This document shows, in pieces, positions 1-5,493 of a stretch of DNA of 9,986 bases. A program made the position numbers and the translations under genes. The notes under the pieces were generated by a model. That model was not told where the DNA came from and ran no database searches. It saw only the letters and a program-made list of their open reading frames with translations. This DNA is from an uncultured Peptococcaceae bacterium. GTDB lineage: Bacteria; Bacillota; Peptococcia; Peptococcales; Peptococcaceae. Numbering within the stretch: position 1 is the stretch's first letter; every line of letters starts with the position of its first letter. The DNA is taken from positions 1 to 9,986 of the forward strand of contig CALIQN010000118.1 of NCBI GenBank assembly GCA_938044045.1, written 5' to 3'.

Positions 1-181
1 CATCTTCAAATGGTACCCCAAGCCTTAGACAGTCTCGTTTGATGTCCATTGTAGAAATGACGTACTTAACGCCATTGTTTTTCTTGTCATAGTGTGGAAA
101 AGTGTATCCATCATTTTCAATCTTGGTTTTGATGTCCGTTTTGGTTTCAGGTTCCCATTCTGCCCAATCCGTCCACTCCAT
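1..181 (-). CDS. Unknown phage protein, N-terminal 60 residues (cut by window edge)
   Basis: An open frame begins at ATG 181-179 and runs off the left edge with no stop. The visible part starts MEWTDWAEWEPETKTDIKTK and continues as a charged, hydrophilic polypeptide with no membrane segment. An AGGAGG ribosome binding site lies 6 nt before the ATG, which supports this start. It overlaps the 3' end of the methyltransferase gene by 35 bp, as expected in a packed phage operon. I do not recognise the family and no function is proposed. It is probably the next gene of the early leftward operon. Confidence 0.75.
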   Translation of the reverse strand, partial: MEWTDWAEWEPETKTDIKTKIENDGYTFPHYDKKNNGVKYVISTMDIKRDCLRLGVPFED

Positions 182-653
182 TCTGTTCCTCCTCAAACTT
201 TACAAACGTTAGCCAGTGTGTAGTGCCTCTTCGCTGGCCAAATAAGGGCTTGAACGGTATCACCTCTAGCAATTTCTTCACATTTATCTGACAATCAGAC
301 CATTTAAAAACTAGTGTACCTCCAACTTTTAGAACTCTCATACATTCTTCAAAACCTTTGGCCAAATCTTCCGACCAGGTAACTTTATCCAGCTGACCAT
401 ACTGAGCTTTCATGATTGAGTTTTTACCTGCCCATTTTAAATGAGGTGGGTCAAAAACAACCAAATTAAAAGTATTATTTTCAAATGGCATGTCACGAAA
501 ATCACCAATAACATCAGGGTCTACGTTGACCTTTTTGTCATGTATCTCAAATGTTTCTTGCCTAATATCCATGAAAGTTGTATGCCTCTCGTTTTTATCA
601 AACCAAAACATACGACTTCCACAGCAAGCGTCAAGTATTTTAATATCTGACAT
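147..653 (-). CDS. Small SAM-dependent DNA methyltransferase-like protein, phage type
   Basis: The 168-aa protein has the hallmarks of a class I methyltransferase. Asp8-Ala-Cys-Cys-Gly-Ser13 is the SAM-binding glycine-loop region (motif I), and Asp68-Pro-Pro-His71 is the catalytic motif IV of amino-group DNA methyltransferases, where Tyr, Phe or Trp is more usual than His. A strand with Gly-Gly-Thr-Leu-Val-Phe-Lys-Trp at 111-118 fits the later Rossmann strands. It is too short for a separate target-recognition domain, and no restriction partner is seen. The ATG follows AGGAGGT by 5 nt and begins just after the SSB stop, so the two genes are probably co-transcribed. Known roles for such orphan phage enzymes include self-protection from host restriction; the substrate here is inferred to be DNA but is not proven. 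Confidence 0.8.
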   Translation of the reverse strand: MSDIKILDACCGSRMFWFDKNERHTTFMDIRQETFEIHDKKVNVDPDVIGDFRDMPFENNTFNLVVFDPPHLKWAGKNSIMKAQYGQLDKVTWSEDLAKGFEECMRVLKVGGTLVFKWSDCQINVKKLLEVIPFKPLFGQRRGTTHWLTFVKFEEEQNGVDGLGRMGT

Positions 654-662
654 CGATACCTC

Positions 663-1085
663 CTAAAACGGTAAACCGTCATCTGGTAGGTCAAATGGGT
701 TAGGATCGGCAAAAGGTGAGCTATTTCCATTTTGGAAACTGTTGCCTTGCCCTTGTCCGGGCTGACTATTGCGACTCTCTAGCAGAGCGATGCTCTCAGC
801 GACTACCTCGGTCACATATCGACGCTGACCGTCTTTCTCGTAAGACCTAACCTGTATGCGTCCAATAATCCCAATAAGTGAGCCTTTGCTACAATACTGA
901 GCAATGATGTCAGCTGTTCCTCTCCAAGCTTGAAAATTGATAAAATCAGCCTCACGGTCTCCATTTTCGTTTTTGAAATTGCGATTGACTGCAAGCGTGC
1001 CCTGTAAGCTAGATACATTATTAGGCGTTTTCTTTAACTCAGGAGGCGCTACAAGCCTCCCAACCAGTGTGACATTATTTATCAT
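663..1085 (-). CDS. ssb: Single-stranded DNA-binding protein
   Basis: The 140-aa protein starts MINNVTLVGRL, the typical bacterial/phage SSB opening. It has an OB-fold core (about 1-105) with the conserved FINFQAW and GIIGRIQVRSYEKDGQRRY regions, a disordered Gly/Gln/Asn/Ser linker (about 106-134), and the acidic tip DDGLPF. That tip is the docking site through which SSBs recruit replication and repair partners. Length and architecture match phage-encoded SSBs. GGAGG precedes the ATG by 7 nt, and the start overlaps the upstream gene by 11 bp. Its place in the Bet/DUF1351 operon suggests it serves phage replication and annealing-type recombination by coating single strands. Confidence 0.96.
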   Translation of the reverse strand: MINNVTLVGRLVAPPELKKTPNNVSSLQGTLAVNRNFKNENGDREADFINFQAWRGTADIIAQYCSKGSLIGIIGRIQVRSYEKDGQRRYVTEVVAESIALLESRNSQPGQGQGNSFQNGNSSPFADPNPFDLPDDGLPF

Positions 1086-1404
1086 TTACTTTCCTCCCTG
1101 GATTTCTCCACCATATAAGCAAATCATCCTCGTTATCTTTAAGATACTCATCAAAGTCCTCAAATTGACGGATAGCCCATTTTAAGCGTTGGGTATCTTC
1201 TCCACGTCGTGAGCAGTACCCGCTCACTTTAAAAATTGGAGTAATCTCACTCACAATGCGGGGGCTCAGGTCATCAATATTGATAGTTTTGTAATTTTTA
1301 ATTTCAAAATCTAAGATAAACTCATCTCCTAAGTTATGGATGACTTGTAGCCTCTTGCCATCTGAGTAGATGGCAATGCTGTTAGTTACTTTTCTAATTT
1401 CCAT
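1075..1404 (-). CDS. Unknown phage protein in the recombination operon
   Basis: A soluble, charged protein of 109 residues if started at ATG 1404 (MEIRKVTNSIAIYSDGKRLQ), with no membrane segment and no motif I recognise. The C-terminal half contains WAIRQFEDFDEYLKDNEDDL, then a Trp-Trp-Arg and a basic tail. A GTG three codons upstream (1413) would give 112 aa and overlap the preceding stop. I prefer the ATG because a GGGTGG purine block lies 4-5 nt before it. The gene sits between DUF1351 and ssb and overlaps ssb by 11 bp, so it is translationally linked to the ssDNA-handling cassette. Function unknown. Confidence 0.82.
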   Translation of the reverse strand: MEIRKVTNSIAIYSDGKRLQVIHNLGDEFILDFEIKNYKTINIDDLSPRIVSEITPIFKVSGYCSRRGEDTQRLKWAIRQFEDFDEYLKDNEDDLLIWWRNPGRKVNDK

Positions 1405-1406
1405 TT

Positions 1407-2405
1407 TTACCACCCATTCTGCTCATTGAGTTCATCCTGAGTCAAAGGCTCAATACGTTGATACCCACTCACTTTGTAATTATGCTTGACTACAAATCCT
1501 GCTTGTTCTAGCGTAGATTTAAAATGGTCTTTATCAGCCGTATCTACAAAATACACCTCTAAAGTCATTTTTTGGGTATATCGTTTTGAGTTATTCTCAG
1601 CCTCTCTGAGAGCGTTTGGCTCATTTTGGGATAATTCCCCACCGTCCAAGATTTCGCCTGTCTCTGGGTCAAATTTTGGGGTATCTGTTGATTTTAGCTG
1701 ACTAGCTTGCTCAAGTTCTTGTCTTGCACGTTCAAGCTCTTGTTTTTCTTTTTGGAAAGCATAATCAGCCTTGATTTGTTCAAAGACCTCAGCAAGGGTC
1801 AAGTCTCTTAACATGCGGATATAAGGAGAGTCAGTCATCCCATACTCAGCACAGAGGCCTGAGATAGCTGATTTAGATTTCTCAAGCTCTTGCTGTTTCT
1901 GAAATTCAAACGTAACCATGTCATCAAGGCTTTTCATGGTTGCTTTTTTGAGTGTCATGCCATCAGCCATGAAATCACTTGCCTTGATGTACTCTGTAGC
2001 CTTTTCATCAAAGACTCTGGGGTCTAGCATGTACTCAGCTGACTTGTTTGAGATGTAAGCCTTAACTGTGTCTAGTCTGACCATTTTTTGATGATTTTCA
2101 AATTCTTTGACATCTACATCAATTTTCTCAATGATGTCTTTTAGTGGTTGAATGGCTTGCTTGATATACTTATCAAACTCATCAGCAGGCTCAGATAGTA
2201 GTTTTTTATTCCTGATACGTTCATCAGAGACTTGCTTGTCTAATTTGCGTAGATTAGCTAGGACTTGCTTGTCATCCTTGATAGTAGAGGCTGTGACCGT
2301 GTAATTTTGATATTTAGTCACTACCTCATTGATATTCTGCTCAAATTTCTCACGGTCAATGATTTCAACCTGTGCCTGTGTGATCTTTACTTGTAATTCT
2401 TGCAT
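1407..2405 (-). CDS. DUF1351 phage protein, partner of Bet/RecT
   Basis: A 332-aa protein recognised as a DUF1351-type phage protein from its N-terminal region (IIDREKFEQNINEVVTKYQN), its high Lys/Glu helical content and its position next to bet. Residues about 45-110 and 165-240 are predicted long helices, probably coiled coil. A short linker containing TPKFDPETGEIL (242-253) follows, then a small C-terminal domain (about 277-332). The ATG follows AGGAGG by 6 nt, 17 bp after the bet stop. DUF1351 genes commonly accompany phage annealing proteins, but no biochemical activity is established to my knowledge. A role in recombination or ssDNA handling is inferred from context only. Confidence 0.85.
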   Translation of the reverse strand: MQELQVKITQAQVEIIDREKFEQNINEVVTKYQNYTVTASTIKDDKQVLANLRKLDKQVSDERIRNKKLLSEPADEFDKYIKQAIQPLKDIIEKIDVDVKEFENHQKMVRLDTVKAYISNKSAEYMLDPRVFDEKATEYIKASDFMADGMTLKKATMKSLDDMVTFEFQKQQELEKSKSAISGLCAEYGMTDSPYIRMLRDLTLAEVFEQIKADYAFQKEKQELERARQELEQASQLKSTDTPKFDPETGEILDGGELSQNEPNALREAENNSKRYTQKMTLEVYFVDTADKDHFKSTLEQAGFVVKHNYKVSGYQRIEPLTQDELNEQNGW

Positions 2406-2422
2406 GTTGCTCCTCCTTTGTT

Positions 2423-3160
2423 CTAAAATTCAAGCTCATTGTCATCTAGTAGATCGCCTTGGATTGGTTCATGAGGTGCCTCAGTCTCCATCTCAGGCAC
2501 TACATGGTTTGCCTCTTGCTCTCTGTTGAATTGCTCAATCTGAGCCATCTTGCGTGCTACTACATCCTCACGGCTCTCTTGAGGTGTCACATCAATAGGT
2601 TGGGCTTGTTCCATCTCATCTGATGAGTAGAGCCCTCCTACATCCTCAGAGAATGTGTCACGGATTGCTGCTACGATTGCGACTTTTTCGATCATTTGGC
2701 CTGGAGCTTTTTGCCACCAGTTTTTTTCAGTGTTATATGCTGATAGCTCTACCTCACGATAGACTGGGCGTGTTCTATCTTTTCGGTAAACCTCACACCA
2801 TCCTCCAATGAGCTTGCCACCTCTTGGTAAGATAATACCCTCTTTATTTTTTAACTCACCTTTTTCATCCTCGTAGACAATTCCACTCTTGAAACCGTCA
2901 TAGTTTGGATTTTGCTCAGCTCTTTTTAAAAAAGCGTCTTTACTGACCACGATTTGAGCTGGATTGTTTCCATACTTGATAAAGTAGACCTCTCTAGTAA
3001 AGGGGTTGAGATTGCGATTTTTAACAATAGCCATCAACATCTGTAGCTCTTGAGTGCTTGCCTGATGTTTTGGGTCTACAAAGTCTCTGAGGGTTGCCCC
3101 GTCCAACTTTTGTAGGTCTGTCAAATAGTTTCCTTTTGTTTGTGTGATTTCGTTTGTCAT
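2423..3160 (-). CDS. bet: Phage recombination protein Bet (RecT-family single-strand annealing protein)
   Basis: The 245-aa protein matches the Bet/RecT family: LNPFTREVYFIKYGNNPAQI (51-70), a VVSKDAFLKRAEQNPNYDG block (71-89), GGWCEVYRKDR (119-129), and the C-terminal signature WWQKAPGQMIEKVAIVAAIR (148-167) followed by a Phe-Ser-Glu-Asp-Val-Gly-Gly-Leu-Tyr segment. These proteins anneal complementary single strands at recombining ends without needing RecA. The last ~60 residues are acidic and probably flexible, a possible SSB-contact tail. The start codon overlaps the stop of the 59-aa gene upstream (ATGA). The usual partner exonuclease is not visible in the window; ssb and DUF1351 are close downstream. 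Confidence 0.93.
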   Translation of the reverse strand: MTNEITQTKGNYLTDLQKLDGATLRDFVDPKHQASTQELQMLMAIVKNRNLNPFTREVYFIKYGNNPAQIVVSKDAFLKRAEQNPNYDGFKSGIVYEDEKGELKNKEGIILPRGGKLIGGWCEVYRKDRTRPVYREVELSAYNTEKNWWQKAPGQMIEKVAIVAAIRDTFSEDVGGLYSSDEMEQAQPIDVTPQESREDVVARKMAQIEQFNREQEANHVVPEMETEAPHEPIQGDLLDDNELEF

Positions 3161-3336
3161 CTTCTTTTACCTCTGTTATGTTTTAAATTCCAGTTCTCAC
3201 GCTCTAAGCGTCTATTTTTCTTTACAAGGGCTACTATTTTATCTTGCTGCTCATCAATAATAGCGCCTAACTCATAGCAAGTTCTAAGGTGTCTTTCTCT
3301 CCAATAGGCATTGCCATCATAGTGCTCTCTATCCAT
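3157..3336 (-). CDS. 59-aa basic phage protein, unknown
   Basis: A short gene starting at ATG 3336 (MDREHYDGNAYWRERHLRTC) and ending RGKRR with a TGA that overlaps the bet start codon (ATGA). An AGGAGA ribosome binding site stands about 10 nt upstream of the ATG, within the end of the preceding gene. The protein is helical and strongly basic in its second half (VALVKKNRRLERENWNLKHN), which could form a short coiled coil or contact nucleic acid. The 4-bp overlap with bet indicates translational coupling. I do not recognise the family. Confidence 0.72.
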   Translation of the reverse strand: MDREHYDGNAYWRERHLRTCYELGAIIDEQQDKIVALVKKNRRLERENWNLKHNRGKRR

Positions 3337-3339
3337 AGG

Positions 3340-3474
3340 CTAACAATCTCCTACATAAAACCACTGACCAGCGCTGAATACATAATTAGCAGGGTCAAGC
3401 TCATCCTGAGGCTCTTGAGGTTGTAAGTAGTCTCTATCATAGTCAAAAGTCCCAAAAAGTCCTCTGTCCATCAT
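3340..3474 (-). CDS. 44-aa acidic phage protein, unknown
   Basis: A small open frame from ATG 3474 to TAG 3340, beginning MMDRGLFGTFDYDRDYLQPQ and ending in Trp-Phe-Tyr-Val-Gly-Asp-Cys. GGAGG lies 4 nt before the first ATG and 7 nt before the second, so translation may start at 3471. The first ATG overlaps the stop of the upstream coiled-coil gene in an ATGA arrangement. The protein is acidic and aromatic-rich, in contrast to the basic 59-aa product that follows. Its support is the ribosome binding site, the overlaps on the upstream side and its exact fit between neighbours. Function unknown. Confidence 0.65.
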   Translation of the reverse strand: MMDRGLFGTFDYDRDYLQPQEPQDELDPANYVFSAGQWFYVGDC

Positions 3475-3755
3475 TTGCCTCCATTGTTATAAATATCCTG
3501 AAAGACATTGATTAGTTTTTCCTGATCGTAGATGATTTCAGAGCTATTTTTAAGACCTTGAGCAAGTCTAATATTTTCAGTAGAAAGCTCATTTAGTAAG
3601 TCGTTTTTCTGTCTGATTTCCTCTTTACATTTTCTAAGTTCAATTTGTAGAGTTCTTACACTGACTAGGTTGTTATTTTCTTGCTTTAGTTCCTGGATTG
3701 GCTCATCTGCCAAGATTTCATCTAGTCCTAAAAATTCTTTAAATTTATTCCACAT
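3471..3755 (-). CDS. 94-aa coiled-coil phage protein, unknown
   Basis: A 94-aa protein beginning MWNKFKEFLGLDEI. Residues about 20-80 are rich in Leu, Glu, Lys and Asn with heptad-like spacing (QIELRKCKEEIRQKNDLLNE), so a coiled coil or helical dimer is likely. There is no membrane segment. A GAGGAG purine run overlapping the upstream stop lies about 9 nt before the ATG. The stop overlaps the next start by 4 bp. Small coiled-coil proteins of this kind are common in streptococcal phage early operons, but I cannot assign a function. Confidence 0.8.
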   Translation of the reverse strand: MWNKFKEFLGLDEILADEPIQELKQENNNLVSVRTLQIELRKCKEEIRQKNDLLNELSTENIRLAQGLKNSSEIIYDQEKLINVFQDIYNNGGK

Positions 3756-3760
3756 TTTTC

Positions 3761-4006
3761 TTACTCCTCATCATCCTCTGCCATGTTCTTCTCAATAGCC
3801 TCTTGAGGGCTCATTCCATCTAATACATCCTTGATAGTGTGTGAAACATCATGGATAGCCTTTAGTGGTGTTTCTATTCCATCATCTAGTCCTAAGACAT
3901 TCACAGTAAGCAATCCAAACATGGATAATTTATGTAGTTCTTTTTGTAGCTGTTCGATACGTTCAATTTTTTCCTGTTGTCGTTTAATGAGTTCTTTATC
4001 AGTCAT
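3761..4006 (-). CDS. 81-aa phage protein, unknown
   Basis: An 81-aa protein, MTDKELIKRQQEKIERIEQL at the N terminus and a run of acidic residues (AEDDEE) at the end. The first ~27 residues form a charged amphipathic helix. The middle (about 28-45) is more hydrophobic but contains Asn and Asp and is not a convincing membrane span. The upstream ribosome binding site is weak (GAGAG, about 9 nt before the ATG). It is the first gene after the iteron/AT-rich block, so it probably heads this section of the operon and may be expressed from a promoter within that block. Function unknown. Confidence 0.78.
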   Translation of the reverse strand: MTDKELIKRQQEKIERIEQLQKELHKLSMFGLLTVNVLGLDDGIETPLKAIHDVSHTIKDVLDGMSPQEAIEKNMAEDDEE

Positions 4007-4057
4007 GATTTTTACTCTCTTTCTTTTATTTATTAGTAGTATTAGTTTGTTATTTTT

Positions 4058-4111
4058 TTAGTACTTATTATTAAGTTAGTACTTGTTATATAGTTAGTAT
4101 TTATTAGAGGG
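4058..4111. repeat. Three imperfect 18-bp AT-rich tandem repeats
   Basis: Units at 4058-4075, 4076-4093 and 4094-4111 each begin TTAGTA and continue with an AT-rich tail. The first two differ at only a few positions (ttagtacttattattaag and ttagtacttgttatatag); the third is more diverged. Related TTAG/TAGTAG pieces continue to the left at about 4034-4048. The tract directly abuts the 15-bp iterons and is almost free of G and C, as expected of a helix-unwinding element beside an origin. It contains no gene. Confidence 0.8.
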
Positions 4112-4165
4112 CAATTTTACACATGGCAATTTTACACATGGCAATTTTACACATGGCAATATTTT
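4110..4165. repeat. 15-bp iterons (three perfect copies plus a partial fourth)
   Basis: The unit GGCAATTTTACACAT occurs without a mismatch at 4110-4124, 4125-4139 and 4140-4154, followed by a partial copy at 4155-4165. Each full unit contains TTTTACACA, which fits the relaxed DnaA-box consensus TTWTNCACA. The 15-bp period is less than two helical turns and is smaller than typical plasmid iterons. The repeats lie between the stop of the winged-helix gene and the next gene of the operon. Confidence 0.95.
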
Positions 4166-4177
4166 CCAACTGTATTT

Positions 4178-4543
4178 TTAATTTATACCCTTATCTGTGG
4201 ATAACTCCCTCTCTAAGTTTTCTTTCAAATATTCAAAGTAGGTATCTGAGATTGGCACATCTGAAAAAAATCTATGAACCGTGACCCCCTTGCCTCTACC
4301 GTGACCTAATCGGTAAGTCCTGAGGTAACCAGTTTTTTCTAAGAGCTTAAAATGTTCATCTACAGTACGCCTACTAATTCCCAAACGCTTTGCAATTTCC
4401 TCAGGATAGACTACCCAGTCAGCCTTGTTGGTTAAGATTACTGCTAATATCCCTATCGTGGCTGGTTTTAGTTGCTTATCTTGAGTAAAAGCATTATTGA
4501 TAGATGTGTAATTTTCGTGGGTGTTTCTTATGATGTACTGCAT
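4178..4543 (-). CDS. Winged-helix DNA-binding protein, possible replication initiator
   Basis: A 121-aa protein with a clear winged helix-turn-helix: a helix from about 26-38, the HTH EEIAKRLGISRRTVDEHFKL (48-67), then a wing containing TYRLGHGRGKGVTVHRFF (76-93). Length and fold resemble the DNA-binding N-terminal part of phage replisome organisers, but there is no second domain for helicase loading. ATG 4543 gives the start. It has no well-spaced ribosome binding site of its own: AAGGAG lies about 14 nt upstream and better suits a small overlapping frame. Translation may be coupled to the 48-aa gene that ends 9 bp upstream. Immediately downstream lie the iterons, and its 3' end holds a DnaA box, which favours a replication role. 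A transcription regulator is the alternative. Confidence 0.75.
   Translation of the reverse strand: MQYIIRNTHENYTSINNAFTQDKQLKPATIGILAVILTNKADWVVYPEEIAKRLGISRRTVDEHFKLLEKTGYLRTYRLGHGRGKGVTVHRFFSDVPISDTYFEYLKENLERELSTDKGIN
4196..4204 (-). promoter_or_regulatory. Perfect DnaA box TTATCCACA
   Basis: The minus strand reads TTATCCACA, the canonical DnaA-binding 9-mer. It lies within the Leu-Ser-Thr codons near the end of the winged-helix gene, 31 bp from the iteron array and in the opposite orientation to the boxes inside the iterons. A single 9-mer can occur by chance; its position beside iterons is what makes it notable. Confidence 0.6.
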
Positions 4544-4552
4544 ACCTCATAT

Positions 4553-4699
4553 TTAAGCTCCTTTCTTTAAGTGTTTACCGATAATGTCATAGTATGAATG
4601 ACCTGCAGGGATAATGTACCCTGATAGATTATCAACCTGAGAACCATCTGCCATAATGTTTATGATCCGTGGTCTCCATTCCTTTTTTTGTGATTTCAT
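4553..4699 (-). CDS. 48-aa phage protein (resembles the BOW99_gp33 family)
   Basis: A short gene from ATG 4699 to TAA 4553, beginning MKSQKKEWRPRIINIMADGS and ending KHLKKGA. It has a basic N terminus, a small core (QVDNLSGYIIPAGHSYYDII) and no membrane segment. I recall similar small proteins in streptococcal phages annotated as BOW99_gp33 family; this is from memory and the function is unknown. An AAGG lies about 10 nt before the ATG. The winged-helix gene starts 10 nt after its stop, and the end of this gene supplies the AAGGAG nearest to that start. Confidence 0.7.
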   Translation of the reverse strand: MKSQKKEWRPRIINIMADGSQVDNLSGYIIPAGHSYYDIIGKHLKKGA

Positions 4700-4728
4700 G
4701 ATATAATTACCTTATAAGTATTTTTCTA

Positions 4729-4769
4729 GCTCTCAAATGGATTGGCCGTCTTTTGAGGGCTTTTTCTTT
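4729..4769 (+). terminator. Hairpin with T-tract reading rightward
   Basis: Arms GCTCTCAAA (4729-4737) and TTTGAGGGC (4752-4760) form a 9-bp stem with one G-T pair and a 14-nt loop. TTTTTCTTT follows directly on the plus strand. It therefore has the form of an intrinsic terminator for plus-strand transcription, although all nearby genes are on the minus strand. On the minus strand the hairpin sits right after the antirepressor stop but lacks a U-tract, so it would be a weak terminator or attenuator there. Confidence 0.55.
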
Positions 4770-5493
4770 AGCTTGTCAAACGTTCCTGATTTAGAAATTT
4801 GTTAATAAAGTACTGTTGACCTTTGCCAGTTACAAGTGGTGTCTTACTAACTGTGATGTGGCCGTCAGCGTGTGTGATACTGGTTTCTTTAACTCTGATG
4901 AGTCCCATTTCTACGCTCTTTTGTGTTGGCATGTTCCAGTCACGCCCGTTGCGTTTGATGAGATAACCATGAGCTCTGAGCCAATTAAATAAGCGATTAG
5001 CTCCCATGTCTACCCCATTCTGTTTGAGCAACTTAGCAAGCTCTCCAACTAGGATAGATGAGTGACTAGCACTGACTGCCTCAGCAAATAGTACCTTAGG
5101 ACGGTCAGCCTCTATCTTAGCCTCTAGCTGATGGACTTTTTTGTCAGCCATAAGTAGAGCTCTTGCCATGATTTTTTCAGGGCTATTAAAGTCTTTTTCT
5201 ACTTGTATAAAGTATTGTCTGACTTGTTTGCCTCGTTCCGTTCGCTGGATCATAGCAATTTCTTTGGCCATGTCTAGCTTGATGATGTGGTCTACTCTGT
5301 TGTGACCTCCTCGCCCTGTTTGCTTCACAAAATTGTTAAGCAAAAAATCTTGATTTTCAGTGAAACCATACTCAACCATCCTGTCAAACCACATTGAGTA
5401 AGGTGTTTTGACTTCTAAAGCCTCATGTAGTTGTCTACCTGAAATCACTGGCTCATGATTGTCATTAAGTGTGACCTCAATAAGTTCATTCAT
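4768..5493 (-). CDS. Phage antirepressor (AntA/AntB-like N domain plus KilAC C domain)
   Basis: The 241-aa protein has two modules. Residues about 5-95 resemble AntA/AntB antirepressors, with the block SGRQLHEALEVKTPYSMWFD and the later HIIKLDMAKEIAMIQRTERG. A helical linker (about 105-130) leads to a KilAC-type DNA-binding domain (about 130-238) carrying GANRLFNWLRAHGYLI and a final GKGQQYFINKFL. Antirepressors of this class inactivate or bypass the CI-type repressor and promote the lytic programme. AAAGGGG stands 5 nt before the ATG, and the start overlaps the stop of the 69-aa gene by 4 bp. Its place two genes downstream of cro on the lytic transcript agrees with that role. Confidence 0.92.
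   Translation of the reverse strand: MNELIEVTLNDNHEPVISGRQLHEALEVKTPYSMWFDRMVEYGFTENQDFLLNNFVKQTGRGGHNRVDHIIKLDMAKEIAMIQRTERGKQVRQYFIQVEKDFNSPEKIMARALLMADKKVHQLEAKIEADRPKVLFAEAVSASHSSILVGELAKLLKQNGVDMGANRLFNWLRAHGYLIKRNGRDWNMPTQKSVEMGLIRVKETSITHADGHITVSKTPLVTGKGQQYFINKFLNQERLTS

Larger units (their letters stand above)
4031..4204. other. Candidate phage replication origin
   Basis: The block combines three features seen in many theta-type origins: direct iterons (4110-4165), an AT-rich tandem-repeat tract beside them (4058-4111), and DnaA boxes. Besides the three relaxed boxes in the iterons, a perfect TTATCCACA is present on the minus strand at 4204-4196, inside the last codons of the adjoining winged-helix gene. 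The gene next door encodes a winged-helix DNA-binding protein that could be the initiator. The features are visible directly; origin function is inferred. Confidence 0.6.

Noticed and set aside
521..1018. Minus-strand frames at 521-730 and 812-1018 overlapping ssb and the methyltransferase
   Set aside because: Out-of-frame with two clearly identified genes on the same strand; no ribosome binding sites fit them.
937..1185. Plus-strand frame antisense to ssb and its neighbour
   Set aside because: Shadow of the ssb coding strand. The same applies to the plus-strand frames at 441-650, 1486-1701, 2329-2529, 2623-2811 and 5767-6099.
3831..4061. Plus-strand frame of 76 codons over the 81-aa gene
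   Set aside because: Low-complexity Ser/Phe/Leu-rich antisense translation, no ribosome binding site, opposite to a well-placed operon gene.
4107..4154. Minus-strand mini-ORF encoding repeats of Met-Cys-Lys-Ile-Ala
   Set aside because: It arises only because the 15-bp iteron is a multiple of three. It has no convincing ribosome binding site and ends after 16 codons.
4110..4165. CRISPR array
   Set aside because: The 15-bp units are directly contiguous, with no spacers and no cas genes nearby.
4700..4740. Leftward promoter before the 48-aa gene (TTGAGA with TATAAG)
   Set aside because: The spacing is only about 14 bp, too short for sigma-A, so it was not called.
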